From positions 1-34,394 of the forward strand of contig NZXU01000072.1 of the NCBI GenBank assembly GCA_002698425.1: a DNA stretch of 34,394 bases, written 5' to 3'. The notes under the pieces are model-generated. The model did no database searches. It was not told where the DNA came from and saw only the letters and a program-made list of their open reading frames with translations. Positions 8,341 through 18,263 of this stretch are shown here, one piece after another; positions within the stretch are counted from its first letter, which is position 1, and every line of letters begins with the position of its first letter. The translations under genes and the position numbers were made by a program. The DNA comes from Ahrensia sp. GTDB taxonomy: Bacteria; Pseudomonadota; Alphaproteobacteria; Rhizobiales; Rhizobiaceae.

Positions 8341-8371
8341 TTGACCTTCCAGCGACTGGAACCTCTATCTA
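8341..8371 (+). promoter_or_regulatory. CueR/MerR-type copper promoter
   Basis: The -35 element TTGACC (8341-8346) and the -10-like TATCTA (8366-8371) are separated by 19 bp, the long spacer typical of MerR-family-activated promoters. Within the spacer lies the dyad TTCCAG-CGA-CTGGAA (8347-8361), close to CueR operators. It precedes a copper ATPase and a CueR-type gene, so Cu(I)-dependent activation by that regulator is the natural inference. Confidence 0.85.
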
Positions 8372-8400
8372 GGGGTTACCAAGACTGGAAGGTTTGAAAA

Positions 8401-10794
<2,394 letters not shown>

Positions 10795-10805
10795 GAGAGG
10801 CGCGC

Positions 10806-11204
10806 ATGAATATCGGAGCAGCCTCCGAGCAGGCCAACCTGCCGCCGAAGACGATCCGCTACTACGAGGAGATCGGGCTGGTCACGCCGTCGCGCGCCGA
10901 AAACGGTTACCGCGACTATTCGGACAAGGACGTCCACCGGCTGCGCTTCCTGCAGCGCTCGCGCAGCCTCGGCTTCACGATCGACGAGTGCCGGCACCTG
11001 CTGTCGCTCTACGACGACCAGCACCGCGCCTCCGCCGACGTCAAGGCGATGGCTCTCGAGAAGGTCGGCGAGATCGACCGCAAGATCGCCGAGCTGCAGT
11101 CGCTGCGCGACACGCTGGCGACGCTCGCCCGCCACTGCCACGGCGACGGCCGGCCGGATTGCCCGATCATCGACGATCTCGCTGGCGAGGGGGTGGGGGC
11201 CTAG
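10806..11204 (+). CDS. cueR: CueR-type Cu(I)-responsive MerR-family regulator
   Basis: A 132-residue MerR-family activator. It has an N-terminal winged helix-turn-helix (MNIGAASEQANLPPKTIRYYEEIGL), a helical dimerisation region, and a C-terminal metal loop with Cys111 and Cys119 spaced CX7C, the arrangement of Cu(I)/Ag(I)-sensing CueR proteins. AGGAGAGG at 10793-10800 overlaps the copA stop and provides the ribosome binding site. In rhizobia this regulator is often called HmmR. Its probable target is the 19-bp-spacer promoter upstream of copA, so the two genes form an autoregulated copper-efflux operon. The next gene is convergent. Confidence 0.92.
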   Translation: MNIGAASEQANLPPKTIRYYEEIGLVTPSRAENGYRDYSDKDVHRLRFLQRSRSLGFTIDECRHLLSLYDDQHRASADVKAMALEKVGEIDRKIAELQSLRDTLATLARHCHGDGRPDCPIIDDLAGEGVGA

Positions 11205-11235
11205 GATTTCGGGACGGCTCGGACGGCGAGACGCT

Positions 11236-12705
11236 TTACTCGACGCGAAGATCGCATGCCGGGTCGTCATATTGCAGGACGTGATAGTCCCGGCCCGGTT
11301 GAAAGATATCGGCATAGAGGAAAGCCCTGGACCGGTCGGCGACACATATGGTGTCTCCGTCCTTCACGCGCTCCGTCACGAACTGACTGATGCCCCGGCG
11401 ATCGACGACTTCCCGGACATTCCTCGTCCTGGGTTCGAGATAGTGTCCGCCGGTTATCGTCGTCACCGCGGCGAAGCAGAGGAGGACAGCCATCTGTCCG
11501 ATGCGCGAAAGCCTCCGGTCGCCGCCGGCTTCGGCGCCGGCCTTGCCGATGAAATGCAGATTGAGCGACACGAGGACCAGCATCCAGAACATGTAGTATC
11601 TGAGCTCGTGCGATGCCGGCATCAGGCCGGTCCCCGCCGTCATCGCGACCAGGAAGACCAGCAGTCGGCTGCGCTTGCGCGTTTCGAGCCGGACAGCGGA
11701 CCAAAGGACCATCGCGACGGTCGTGAAGACATAGGCCGCGAAATAACCGCCCATTCGAAACGATGGCGACGATTGGGATGGCGTCCACTGGTCCAGCGAA
11801 TAGGGGATGGAACGCCCCTCGAAAGCAGCCCATTCGGAGACCGAAAGGAGCCACCGGACAAACCGTGGCGTTTCGGCCAGCTGGGTGGAGACCGAATTGC
11901 CGGCCATGGGTGCAATGACACCGGGCAGGAGGTCGATGCCGAAAAGGCTCAGCTGAACCGGGAAAACGGGATTGGCGAAATACAGCAGGTTGCGGATGCC
12001 GGTTGCCGAGACGAGCAGCAGCAGGAGCCCGCCCCAGAATACGCCCGCATTCCCGCCGCGGCCGATGCGCCAGACGCCCGGGCCGTTCTCGGGCGCGAAG
12101 CGGTTGATCAGCACGAGGTAGGCGACGGCAGTCACGCCCGCGATCGGCATCATCTGGATCTTGGAATTGCCGAGGAAGACGACCGCTGCGACGAAGACGA
12201 TCCGATGTCCCTTTCCCAACGGGCGCTCGAGAAGGATAGCGGCGAGGGCGAGCAATGCGATCGTGGCCGCGACGTTGGCGGGCAGGTCGACATAGGAAAC
12301 CGTCGCGTGGATCTGCACCATGGGTATGGCCAGAAGCCCGAAAACAGCCCAGGGGAAATCGATCCTCCAGGCGACGGCGAGGTAAAGGACGAGCGCCAGA
12401 AGCGAGAAAAAGCCGACAAGGTTCGCGGCTTGCGGGATGCTCGTCACGCGCCAGAAGAACCCCTGCAGGAATTCCGCGGCCACCGGGAAGGATCGGTAGA
12501 AGAGTTCCAGGTCGGCATCCATCCTGAAACAGGTTTCCGGGCACAGGCCCGCCAGACGCGAGGCATAAGGAAGATGGTAGGATAGCGAGTCCCAGGACAA
12601 GTCGAAGAAGCTGGCGGCGCGAATGAAAAGGAGTGACAATACTGTCGCGGCGGCAATGAAAAGCGCCAATCGGAACGCGAACAATGCCCGCTCTTCTCGA
12701 AACAT
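11236..12705 (-). CDS. Polytopic membrane protein, probable GT-C-fold glycosyltransferase
   Basis: This 489-residue protein has about ten or more hydrophobic spans. A first extracytoplasmic loop contains FDLSWDSLSYHLPYASRL, resembling the acidic first loop of lipid-phosphate-sugar-dependent GT-C transferases (Asp/Glu catalytic residues). The C-terminal 80 residues are soluble. No exact family can be named by eye. I chose ATG 12705, preceded by CGAGG; a GTG at 12741 would add 12 residues without a ribosome binding site. It is divergent from a GT2 transferase, a DUF2304-like protein and an EamA/SMR-like protein, which together suggest transfer of a polyprenyl-phosphate-linked sugar to an envelope acceptor. 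Convergent with cueR. Confidence 0.65.
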   Translation of the reverse strand: MFREERALFAFRLALFIAAATVLSLLFIRAASFFDLSWDSLSYHLPYASRLAGLCPETCFRMDADLELFYRSFPVAAEFLQGFFWRVTSIPQAANLVGFFSLLALVLYLAVAWRIDFPWAVFGLLAIPMVQIHATVSYVDLPANVAATIALLALAAILLERPLGKGHRIVFVAAVVFLGNSKIQMMPIAGVTAVAYLVLINRFAPENGPGVWRIGRGGNAGVFWGGLLLLLVSATGIRNLLYFANPVFPVQLSLFGIDLLPGVIAPMAGNSVSTQLAETPRFVRWLLSVSEWAAFEGRSIPYSLDQWTPSQSSPSFRMGGYFAAYVFTTVAMVLWSAVRLETRKRSRLLVFLVAMTAGTGLMPASHELRYYMFWMLVLVSLNLHFIGKAGAEAGGDRRLSRIGQMAVLLCFAAVTTITGGHYLEPRTRNVREVVDRRGISQFVTERVKDGDTICVADRSRAFLYADIFQPGRDYHVLQYDDPACDLRVE

Positions 12706-12766
12706 TATCCTCGACACGCGACGAACCCCTTTGTTAGTCACCTATTTGGCATCAAGCCTGGAGTAA

Positions 12767-13444
12767 ATGAAATTGTCTCCATGGGTCGTCATTCCCGCGT
12801 TCAACGAAGAGAAGGCTCTCGGGGATGTGCTTGCCGACCTTCGGCGGTATTTCGATTGCATCGTGGTGGTCGATGACGGCTCGACGGACGACACGCGCGG
12901 CCTTGCGCTTTCGTCGGGTGCCTTCGTCTGCCGCCATCCCGTCAATCTCGGCCAGGGCGCGGCCCTGCAAACCGGGTTCGATCTCGTGCTTTCGCGCGGG
13001 GCCGATATTGTCGTGACCTTCGATGCGGATGGCCAGCATCATGCCGATGACGCCGTGCGGATGTGCGATGAACTCGTTTCGGAGGGCCTCGACATCGTGC
13101 TCGGTTCGCGGTTCCTCGGTTCGACGGAAGGGATGCCGGCCAGCCGCGGCTTCCTCTTGAGATGCGCCGCCGCCTATACCCGGTTTTCCACCGGGCTCAA
13201 TGTCACCGACACCCACAATGGTATCCGCGCGATGACCGGCGAGACCGCGCGGAAATTGAGATTGCGGCAGAACCGCATGGCCCATGCTTCCGAGATACTG
13301 CAGATCGTCGCCGCCAGCCGCATGCGTTTCAGGGAGTCTCCGGTGACGATCAGCTATACCGACTATTCGAAGGCGAAAGGCCAGCGGGCTTTTGCGGCCC
13401 TGGCTGTTCTCGCAGACATGCATATCAGGAAACTCTACCGGTGA
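12767..13444 (+). CDS. GT2 family glycosyltransferase (polyprenyl-phosphate sugar synthase-like)
   Basis: A 225-residue GT-A-fold enzyme with the GT2 motifs PAFNEE (residues 10-15), VVVDDGS (to 39) and FDADGQH (85-91). The later RFLGSTEG and TDTHNGIRAMT stretches are typical of the dolichyl/polyprenyl-phosphate mannose or glucose synthase group. No C-terminal membrane helices are present, so it is probably peripheral on the cytoplasmic face. GGAG just upstream of ATG 12767 is the ribosome binding site. The GT2 stop overlaps the GTG start of the next gene (GTGA). The likely product is a polyprenyl-phosphate sugar; the sugar identity is unknown. Confidence 0.85.
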   Translation: MKLSPWVVIPAFNEEKALGDVLADLRRYFDCIVVVDDGSTDDTRGLALSSGAFVCRHPVNLGQGAALQTGFDLVLSRGADIVVTFDADGQHHADDAVRMCDELVSEGLDIVLGSRFLGSTEGMPASRGFLLRCAAAYTRFSTGLNVTDTHNGIRAMTGETARKLRLRQNRMAHASEILQIVAASRMRFRESPVTISYTDYSKAKGQRAFAALAVLADMHIRKLYR

Positions 13445-13773
13445 TTATTCAGATCCTGCTTTCGACGGCTTTGCTGGCCGTTCTGGTCTACGCGGTTTCG
13501 CAGCGGCGGCGTGCCTATGGCATCTCGGTCGGCATGGCTGCTTTGGCCTGTCTGGGTATAATCATGGTCTGGGCGCCGGAACTCTCCAACGATATCGCCG
13601 GTTTCGTCGGCGTGGGGCGCGGCGCCGACCTCGTCCTTTACTGCTTCGTGGTCTTGATGCTCGCCGCGGTCCTGAATATCCATTTGCGCCTTCGTTCGGA
13701 CGCCGAGACGATTACGGCACTCGCTCGCGCCATTGCCTTGCAGACCGTATCCGAACCGGAGGAGAACAAATGA
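13441..13773 (+). CDS. DUF2304-like small membrane protein
   Basis: This 110-residue protein has three predicted hydrophobic segments: the N-terminus to residue 18, the segment GISVGMAALACLGIIMVWAP, and ADLVLYCFVVLMLAAVLNI. A short charged tail follows. The VGRGADLVLY stretch is typical of DUF2304 proteins, which regularly sit beside GT2 transferases. The start is a GTG overlapping the stop of the GT2 gene by four bases; a longer alternative frame from 13162 overlaps GT2 and is rejected. Role unknown; probably an accessory or membrane anchor for the GT2 enzyme. Its stop overlaps the next ATG (ATGA). Confidence 0.75.
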   Translation: MIIQILLSTALLAVLVYAVSQRRRAYGISVGMAALACLGIIMVWAPELSNDIAGFVGVGRGADLVLYCFVVLMLAAVLNIHLRLRSDAETITALARAIALQTVSEPEENK

Positions 13774-14129
13774 CTTACGGGAGGCTTGGGTCGCTGATTG
13801 CCGTGGTGTGTCTCCTGGCAATCGGCCAGATACTCTTCAAGCTGGCGGCCGGTCGTCTGGGCGCGCCGTCATTCAGCTGGCAATTTGCCGAGAGGCTTCT
13901 CTTCAATCCCTATCTGATCGCCGGGATCGCGCTTTACGGGGTCACAACGATCCTGTGGGTCTTGCTGCTTTCGGGAGGCAATCTCAGCACCACCTATCCG
14001 TTTGTCGCCCTGACCATGGTGTTCGTGCCGCTGGCCGGCGTCTTGCTGTTTCGCGAACCGTTGTCGCCAGGCCTGATGCTCGGAACCTTGTGCATTGTTC
14101 TCGGCCTGGGGATCATTTCCTTTTCATGA
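13770..14129 (+). CDS. EamA/SMR-like small transporter, possible lipid-sugar flippase
   Basis: A 119-residue protein with four hydrophobic helices and the small-multidrug-resistance/EamA pattern, including IGQILFKLAAGRLG near the N-terminus and STTYPFVALTMVFVPLAGVLLFREPLS. Its size and sequence style resemble ArnE/ArnF, the undecaprenyl-phosphate-aminoarabinose flippase subunits. GGAGGAG at 13758-13764 is a strong ribosome binding site, and the ATG overlaps the preceding stop. In context it could flip the lipid-linked sugar made by the GT2 enzyme to the periplasmic face for the divergent GT-C-like protein. This is inference; a drug/metabolite transporter is the alternative. Confidence 0.72.
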   Translation: MTYGRLGSLIAVVCLLAIGQILFKLAAGRLGAPSFSWQFAERLLFNPYLIAGIALYGVTTILWVLLLSGGNLSTTYPFVALTMVFVPLAGVLLFREPLSPGLMLGTLCIVLGLGIISFS

Positions 14130-14134
14130 CGGGC

Positions 14135-14950
14135 TTACGGTTTCGGGCCGGCCGGGACGATCCAGTCGGCGAGCCTGGCGCTCGCCATGTCGCCGATCAG
14201 CTCGACGAAACCCTTTGCCTGATGCTCCGCGGTGAGGCGGCCCTTTTCGGCGGTGGCCTGCGCCGCTTCGCCGATTGCGCCGGACGGGTTCACGTCCTGG
14301 GCGATCCACGCGAATGCGTTCGGGCCCGTATGAGCGATATGGGCGAATTGCTGTTGCGCCGCGGCGACGCGCGAAGTGAAGTCTTCCGCCTTGTCCATCT
14401 GCACCGTGTCGGGGGTAAAATGCAGCATGAGCGAAGTTTCGACGTCGCCGCCATGGATGCCGTATTTGCGCTCGTAGTCGCCATAGAGCCCGTCCGGCAG
14501 GCCGAAGCGCATCCATGAGGTCTTGGCGACCATCATGTCATGGCGCACGCGCAATTCTCGCGCGACGATGCCCATGACCTCCTCATTGCCGCCATGCGAG
14601 TTGACGATGACCAGCTTGCGGACGCCGGCGCGGGCGACCGAGGCGCCGAGATCGCACCACAGATCGATCAGCGTCGTCGCCGAAATGGTCAGCGTGCCGG
14701 GGGAACGGATATGCTCGTTCGATTTGCCGACCGACTGGATCGGCAGGACGCGCATGTCGATACCGGCGGGCATCAGCGGGAACACCGTCTCCAGCATGCC
14801 CGCCATGATGGCGTGGTCGGTCGCCACCGGCAGATGGGGCCCGTGCTGCTCGGTCGCCGCGATCGGCAGCACCGCGACCACATCGTCCGGATCGAGATTG
14901 TCGAAATTGCGCGACGTGAAGTCGCTCCACCAGAAACTCTTCGCCATCAT
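14135..14950 (-). CDS. Creatininase-family amidohydrolase
   Basis: This 271-residue metal-dependent hydrolase belongs to the creatininase family. Glu34 and His36 in TEQHGPHLP and Asp45 in ATDHA fall at the positions of the creatininase metal ligands. The central motif reads NSHGGNEE (117-124), and GGDVETS lies near residue 176. True creatininase has NGHYEN at the central motif; HGGN is the form seen in other members such as ArfB-type deformylases and MftE-type peptidases. It probably hydrolyses a cyclic or linear amide other than creatinine. The ATG overlaps the stop of the Rid-family gene, with GGAG just upstream. It is the second gene of a leftward pair divergent from a sigma-54-driven transport operon. 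Confidence 0.82.
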   Translation of the reverse strand: MMAKSFWWSDFTSRNFDNLDPDDVVAVLPIAATEQHGPHLPVATDHAIMAGMLETVFPLMPAGIDMRVLPIQSVGKSNEHIRSPGTLTISATTLIDLWCDLGASVARAGVRKLVIVNSHGGNEEVMGIVARELRVRHDMMVAKTSWMRFGLPDGLYGDYERKYGIHGGDVETSLMLHFTPDTVQMDKAEDFTSRVAAAQQQFAHIAHTGPNAFAWIAQDVNPSGAIGEAAQATAEKGRLTAEHQAKGFVELIGDMASARLADWIVPAGPKP

Positions 14951-15345
14951 GCTTCTCCTGCCGGCCCGGCGGCGACGGCCTCGATCTCGACCGTGAATTC
15001 CTCCCGGGCGAAGCCGGAGACGATCATCAGCGTCGAGGCGGGCGCCGGCTCCGAGAACAGTTCGTCGCGCACCGCCATATAGGGCTTCAGATGCTCGCGG
15101 CCGGTGACATAGGCGTTGATGCGGACAATGTTGTCCAACGTCATGCCGGCATCGGCCAAAATGGCCTCAATGCCGGCGAAGCAGAGCCGCGCCTGCGCTC
15201 CCGTGTCCGCAGGGATCGTGTCGTTGGCTTCGATGCCGAGCTGGCCGGAGCAGAAGACCAGGCGCATCCCCTCCGGCACTTCGACGGCGTGGCTGTATTT
15301 CGCGAATGGAGGCCGGATTCCGGCTGGGGTCAGATGGTTGAACAC
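14947..15345 (-). CDS. Rid-family (YjgF/YER057c/UK114) protein lacking the RidA arginine
   Basis: A 132-residue Rid-fold protein. The C-terminal TVEIEAVA and the FCSGQLGI segment are characteristic. RidA and RutC carry Arg in a PAR[SA] motif that binds the substrate carboxylate (Arg105 in RidA). Here the stretch reads EPAPASTLMIV, so that Arg is missing. This places it in a non-archetypal Rid subfamily, which is unlikely to hydrolyse 2-aminoacrylate and often occurs in catabolic operons. The start is GTG 15345, six bases after GGAG; no ATG fits. It is first in the leftward pair with the creatininase-family gene. Confidence 0.85.
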   Translation of the reverse strand: MFNHLTPAGIRPPFAKYSHAVEVPEGMRLVFCSGQLGIEANDTIPADTGAQARLCFAGIEAILADAGMTLDNIVRINAYVTGREHLKPYMAVRDELFSEPAPASTLMIVSGFAREEFTVEIEAVAAGPAGEA

Positions 15346-15403
15346 GATGGTCTCCGGTCAGATTCGCCGCTCATAATGCAAAGCGCACCCGCAAACTCAA
15401 GCG

Positions 15404-15420
15404 TGCTGCTTTTTTGTGCA
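15404..15420. promoter_or_regulatory. Candidate NtrC-type enhancer site
   Basis: TGCTGCTTTTTTGTGCA is 17 bases long and matches the NtrC consensus dyad (TGCACC-N5-GGTGCA) at 9 of 12 fixed positions, including both outer TGC/GCA arms. Its centre lies about 115 bases upstream of the start point expected from the sigma-54 promoter at 15502, a usual enhancer distance. The match is imperfect. Confidence 0.4.
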
Positions 15421-15501
15421 GAATGCGATAAAACTGGGCTCGCGACAGGGAGGCGTTGCCGGAAACATGCGGAAACCGAACGAACTGCGCTGTCATAGGG
15501 C

Positions 15502-15518
15502 TGGCATATCACTTGCAT
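15502..15518 (+). promoter_or_regulatory. Sigma-54 (RpoN) promoter
   Basis: TGGCAT-ATCAC-TTGCAT matches the -24/-12 consensus TGGCAC-N5-TTGCW with one mismatch and exact spacing between GG (15503-15504) and GC (15515-15516). The expected start point is near 15528, leaving a leader of about 54 bases before the binding-protein ATG at 15582. It implies activator-dependent transcription of the following ABC and catabolic operon. Confidence 0.8.
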
Positions 15519-15581
15519 TAAATGCCGAGGTTCAAAAAGCGTGGCTAACCGGCTGTGCGTCCAACAAATAGAGGTGTGCAC

Positions 15582-16577
15582 ATGAAACGAGTTCTATTGA
15601 TCACCACGGCGCTTTCTGCGGCGTTCTCGGCCCAGGCCTTCGCCCAGGAAAAGGTCACCTTCGGCACCAACTGGCTCGCCCAGGCCGAACATGGCGGATA
15701 CTATCAGGCGGTTGCCGACGGCTCCTACGAGGAGTGCGGTCTCGAGGTCGAGATCATGCCCGGCGGGCCGCAGGTCTCCGGCCGTCCGCTGATGCTTGCC
15801 GGCAAGATCGATTTCTATATGGGCGGCAACATGCTGCAGGCCTTCTCCGCGGTCGAGCAGGAGATCCCGCTCAAGGTCGTCGCCGCGCATTTCCAGAAGG
15901 AGCCGCAGGTCCTGATGAGCCATCCGGGCGAGGGGCTCGACACTTGGGAAGAGCTGAAGAACGCCGAGCAGTTCATTCTCGGCGACGAGGGCTTCCAGAC
16001 CTACTACCAGTGGATGATCAAGGATTTCGGCTTCGACGCCTCGAAGCGCATTCCCTACACCTTCAACCCGGCGCCGTTCATCGCCAATCCGAAGTCGGTG
16101 CAGCAGGGCTACATCACCTCCGAGCCCTTCGCCGTGGAGCGTGAGGGCGGTTTCGTGCCGAACCTGTTCCTGCTCGCCGATTTCGGTTTCAGCACCTATT
16201 CCACGACCGTCGAGACGATGCAGAAGACCATCGACGAGCGCCCGGAAGTCGTCCAGTGCTTCGTCGATGCCTCGGCGAAGGGCTGGTACAATTATCTCTA
16301 TGGCGACAACGCGGCCGCCAACGAGATGATCAAGAAAGACAATCCGGACATGTCCGACGAGCAGATCGCCTTCTCGATCGAGAAGCTCAAGGAATACGGA
16401 ATCGTCGATTCCGGCGACACCGAGGAGATGGGCATCGGCGCGATGACCGACGAGCGGATCGCCGACTTCTATCAGAAGATGGTCGATGCCGGCGTCATGG
16501 ATGAGGGCATCGACATCAAGAAGTCCTACACGCTGGACTTCGTGAACAACGGCGTCGGCCTCGACCTGAAGAAGTAA
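15582..16577 (+). CDS. ABC transporter substrate-binding protein, THI5/NMT1-like
   Basis: This 331-residue periplasmic protein has a signal peptide cleaved about AQAFA (residue 21). The mature part opens with VTFGTNWLAQAEHGGYYQAVADGSYEECGLEVEI, read here as two short motifs: TFGTNWLAQAEHGG and the G-x-YEECGLEVE pattern of NMT1/THI5-like and NitT/TauT-type receptors. Members of this fold bind nitrate, taurine, riboflavin, or hydroxymethyl/formylamino-pyrimidines, so the ligand cannot be fixed by eye. GAGGTG at 15571-15576 supports ATG 15582. It heads an operon under a sigma-54 promoter together with an ATPase, permease and catabolic enzymes, suggesting a nitrogen-containing ligand. Confidence 0.85.
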   Translation: MKRVLLITTALSAAFSAQAFAQEKVTFGTNWLAQAEHGGYYQAVADGSYEECGLEVEIMPGGPQVSGRPLMLAGKIDFYMGGNMLQAFSAVEQEIPLKVVAAHFQKEPQVLMSHPGEGLDTWEELKNAEQFILGDEGFQTYYQWMIKDFGFDASKRIPYTFNPAPFIANPKSVQQGYITSEPFAVEREGGFVPNLFLLADFGFSTYSTTVETMQKTIDERPEVVQCFVDASAKGWYNYLYGDNAAANEMIKKDNPDMSDEQIAFSIEKLKEYGIVDSGDTEEMGIGAMTDERIADFYQKMVDAGVMDEGIDIKKSYTLDFVNNGVGLDLKK

Positions 16578-16597
16578 TCTTCGAAAGGCATTTCCGC

Positions 16598-17416
16598 GTG
16601 GACATGCAACCTGCCGACAAGGCAACGACCGGCGGACCGCAGCTTATCCTGCGGTCCGTCGGAAAAGTGTTCGGGAACGACGTCGTCGCTCTGCGCGATG
16701 TCAACATGACCATCAATCAGGGCGATTTTCTCAGCCTGCTCGGACCGTCCGGATGCGGCAAGTCGACCGCCTTGCGGCTGGTTGCCGGGCTGTCGTCGCC
16801 GACGTCGGGCGTGCTCGACTGGCGCGGTCCGGCGATGGGAAAAGCCGATATCGGTTTCGTCTTCCAAGAGCCGACGCTGATGCCCTGGGCGTCCGTCTTC
16901 GACAATGTGTGGTTGCCGTTGCGCCTGCAGGGCGTTTCGCGCGCCGATGCGAAGCCGCAGGTCGAGAAGGTGCTTGCCCAGGTCAATCTGAGCGGGTTCG
17001 AGAACGCTGTCCCGCGGGAACTCTCCGGCGGCATGAAGATGCGCGTTTCGATCGCGCGCGGACTGGTGACACGGCCGCGGGTCCTGCTGATGGACGAGCC
17101 CTTTGCTGCGCTCGACGAGATCACGCGCTTCCAGCTCAACAGCGACCTGCTGACGCTGTGGGAGCGGGAGCGCTTCACGGTTATTTTCGTGACCCACTCG
17201 GTGTTCGAAAGCGTGTTTCTTTCGAACCGGATCGTGGTGATGGCCGCGCATCCGGGTCGTGTATTCGGAGAGATGGATGTGGACGCGCCCTATCCGCGCG
17301 ACGAGCAATTCCGCACTTCCGAAGACTATGCGCATCTGACCCGCAAGGCGTCGTCGTTGCTGCGTTCGGCGATGGGCGTGGAAGGCGAGGGAGGAGACGA
17401 TCATGTCCTCCACTGA
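16598..17416 (+). CDS. NitT/TauT-family ABC transporter ATPase
   Basis: A 272-residue ATPase. Walker A is GPSGCGKS (49-56), Q-loop Gln90 sits in VFQEPTLMPW (the LMPW form is typical of the nitrate/taurine/pyrimidine group), the signature is LSGGM (142-146), Walker B VLLMDEP (162-168) and the switch His200 lies in VTHS. The start is probably GTG 16598, nine bases after GAAAGG; ATG 16604 is possible. It energises uptake of the ligand captured by the preceding binding protein. The 3' end overlaps the permease gene by 14 bases. Confidence 0.88.
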   Translation: MDMQPADKATTGGPQLILRSVGKVFGNDVVALRDVNMTINQGDFLSLLGPSGCGKSTALRLVAGLSSPTSGVLDWRGPAMGKADIGFVFQEPTLMPWASVFDNVWLPLRLQGVSRADAKPQVEKVLAQVNLSGFENAVPRELSGGMKMRVSIARGLVTRPRVLLMDEPFAALDEITRFQLNSDLLTLWERERFTVIFVTHSVFESVFLSNRIVVMAAHPGRVFGEMDVDAPYPRDEQFRTSEDYAHLTRKASSLLRSAMGVEGEGGDDHVLH

Positions 17417-18263
17417 GATGCAGGGCGGCGAAGCGCTCATGGTCGACGCCGAGGAGATGCGGCGTGCGCGTCAGCGCAAGATGGAAAAGACCGGCAAATG
17501 GCTGTTGCCGGTGCTGATCATGTTTCTCGCGATCTTCATGTGGGACCGGATCTGCGTCTGGAACGAGATTCCGCGCTACATCCTGCCGCGGCCGGGCGAG
17601 GTGCTGGCGACGCTGATCGAGGATCGCGGCCTGCTGTTCTCCTCGCTGGTGACCACGCTGAAGATCACCTTCCTCTCGCTTTCACTGGCGGTCCTCGGCG
17701 GCGTCGGCCTGTCGGTGCTGTTCACCCAGTCGAAATGGGTGGAGATGAGCTTCTTTCCCTTCGCGGTCGTGTTGCAGGTCACGCCCATCGTGGCGATCTT
17801 CCCGCTGATCAACATCTATGTGGACAACCAGACCGCCAAGCTTTTGCTGTGCGCCTGGATCGTCGCCTTTTTCCCGATCCTCTCGAACACGACGCTGGGT
17901 CTGAACTCGGTCGACCGGAACCTGCTCGACCTGTTCAAGCTGAACGGCGCGTCGCGCTGGCAGACGCTGTGGCATCTGCGCCTGCCGGCATCGATGCCCT
18001 ATTTCCTCGGCGGACTGAAGATCGCCGGCGGCCTGGCGCTGATCGGCGCGGTCGTCGCGGAATTCGTCGCCGGTGCGTCAGGCCAGTCCTCCGGGCTCGC
18101 CAGTCGCATCATCGAGGCCGGTTACCGGCTCAACGCCCCGCGTCTCTTCGCCGCGCTGATCCTGATTTCGTTTACCGGCATTCTGATTTTCCTCGTGCTT
18201 TCCTTCGTATCCAACCGCATCCTGCGGCGCTGGCATGAAAGCGCGCTGACACAGGAGCATTGA
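17403..18263 (+). CDS. NitT/TauT-family ABC transporter permease
   Basis: A 286-residue inner-membrane permease with about six hydrophobic spans. The EAA-type loop LFKLNGASRWQTLWHLRLP contacts the ATPase, and a late LASRIIEAGYRLNAPRLFAA matches the SsuC/TauC/ThiX family. A purine-rich GGGAGGAG lies just upstream of ATG 17403 inside the ATPase gene, indicating coupling. The stop is TGATG-fused to the amidohydrolase start, so transport and the first catabolic step are probably co-translated. Confidence 0.88.
   Translation: MSSTEMQGGEALMVDAEEMRRARQRKMEKTGKWLLPVLIMFLAIFMWDRICVWNEIPRYILPRPGEVLATLIEDRGLLFSSLVTTLKITFLSLSLAVLGGVGLSVLFTQSKWVEMSFFPFAVVLQVTPIVAIFPLINIYVDNQTAKLLLCAWIVAFFPILSNTTLGLNSVDRNLLDLFKLNGASRWQTLWHLRLPASMPYFLGGLKIAGGLALIGAVVAEFVAGASGQSSGLASRIIEAGYRLNAPRLFAALILISFTGILIFLVLSFVSNRILRRWHESALTQEH

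Noticed and set aside
11272..12585. 437-codon plus-strand frame across the GT-C-like gene
   Set aside because: Charged, repetitive shadow translation; the minus strand encodes a coherent polytopic membrane protein.
15385..15406. GCAC and GTGC arms as an NtrC site
   Set aside because: The arms are 14 bases apart, twice the NtrC spacing; the neighbouring 17-base dyad at 15404-15420 fits better.
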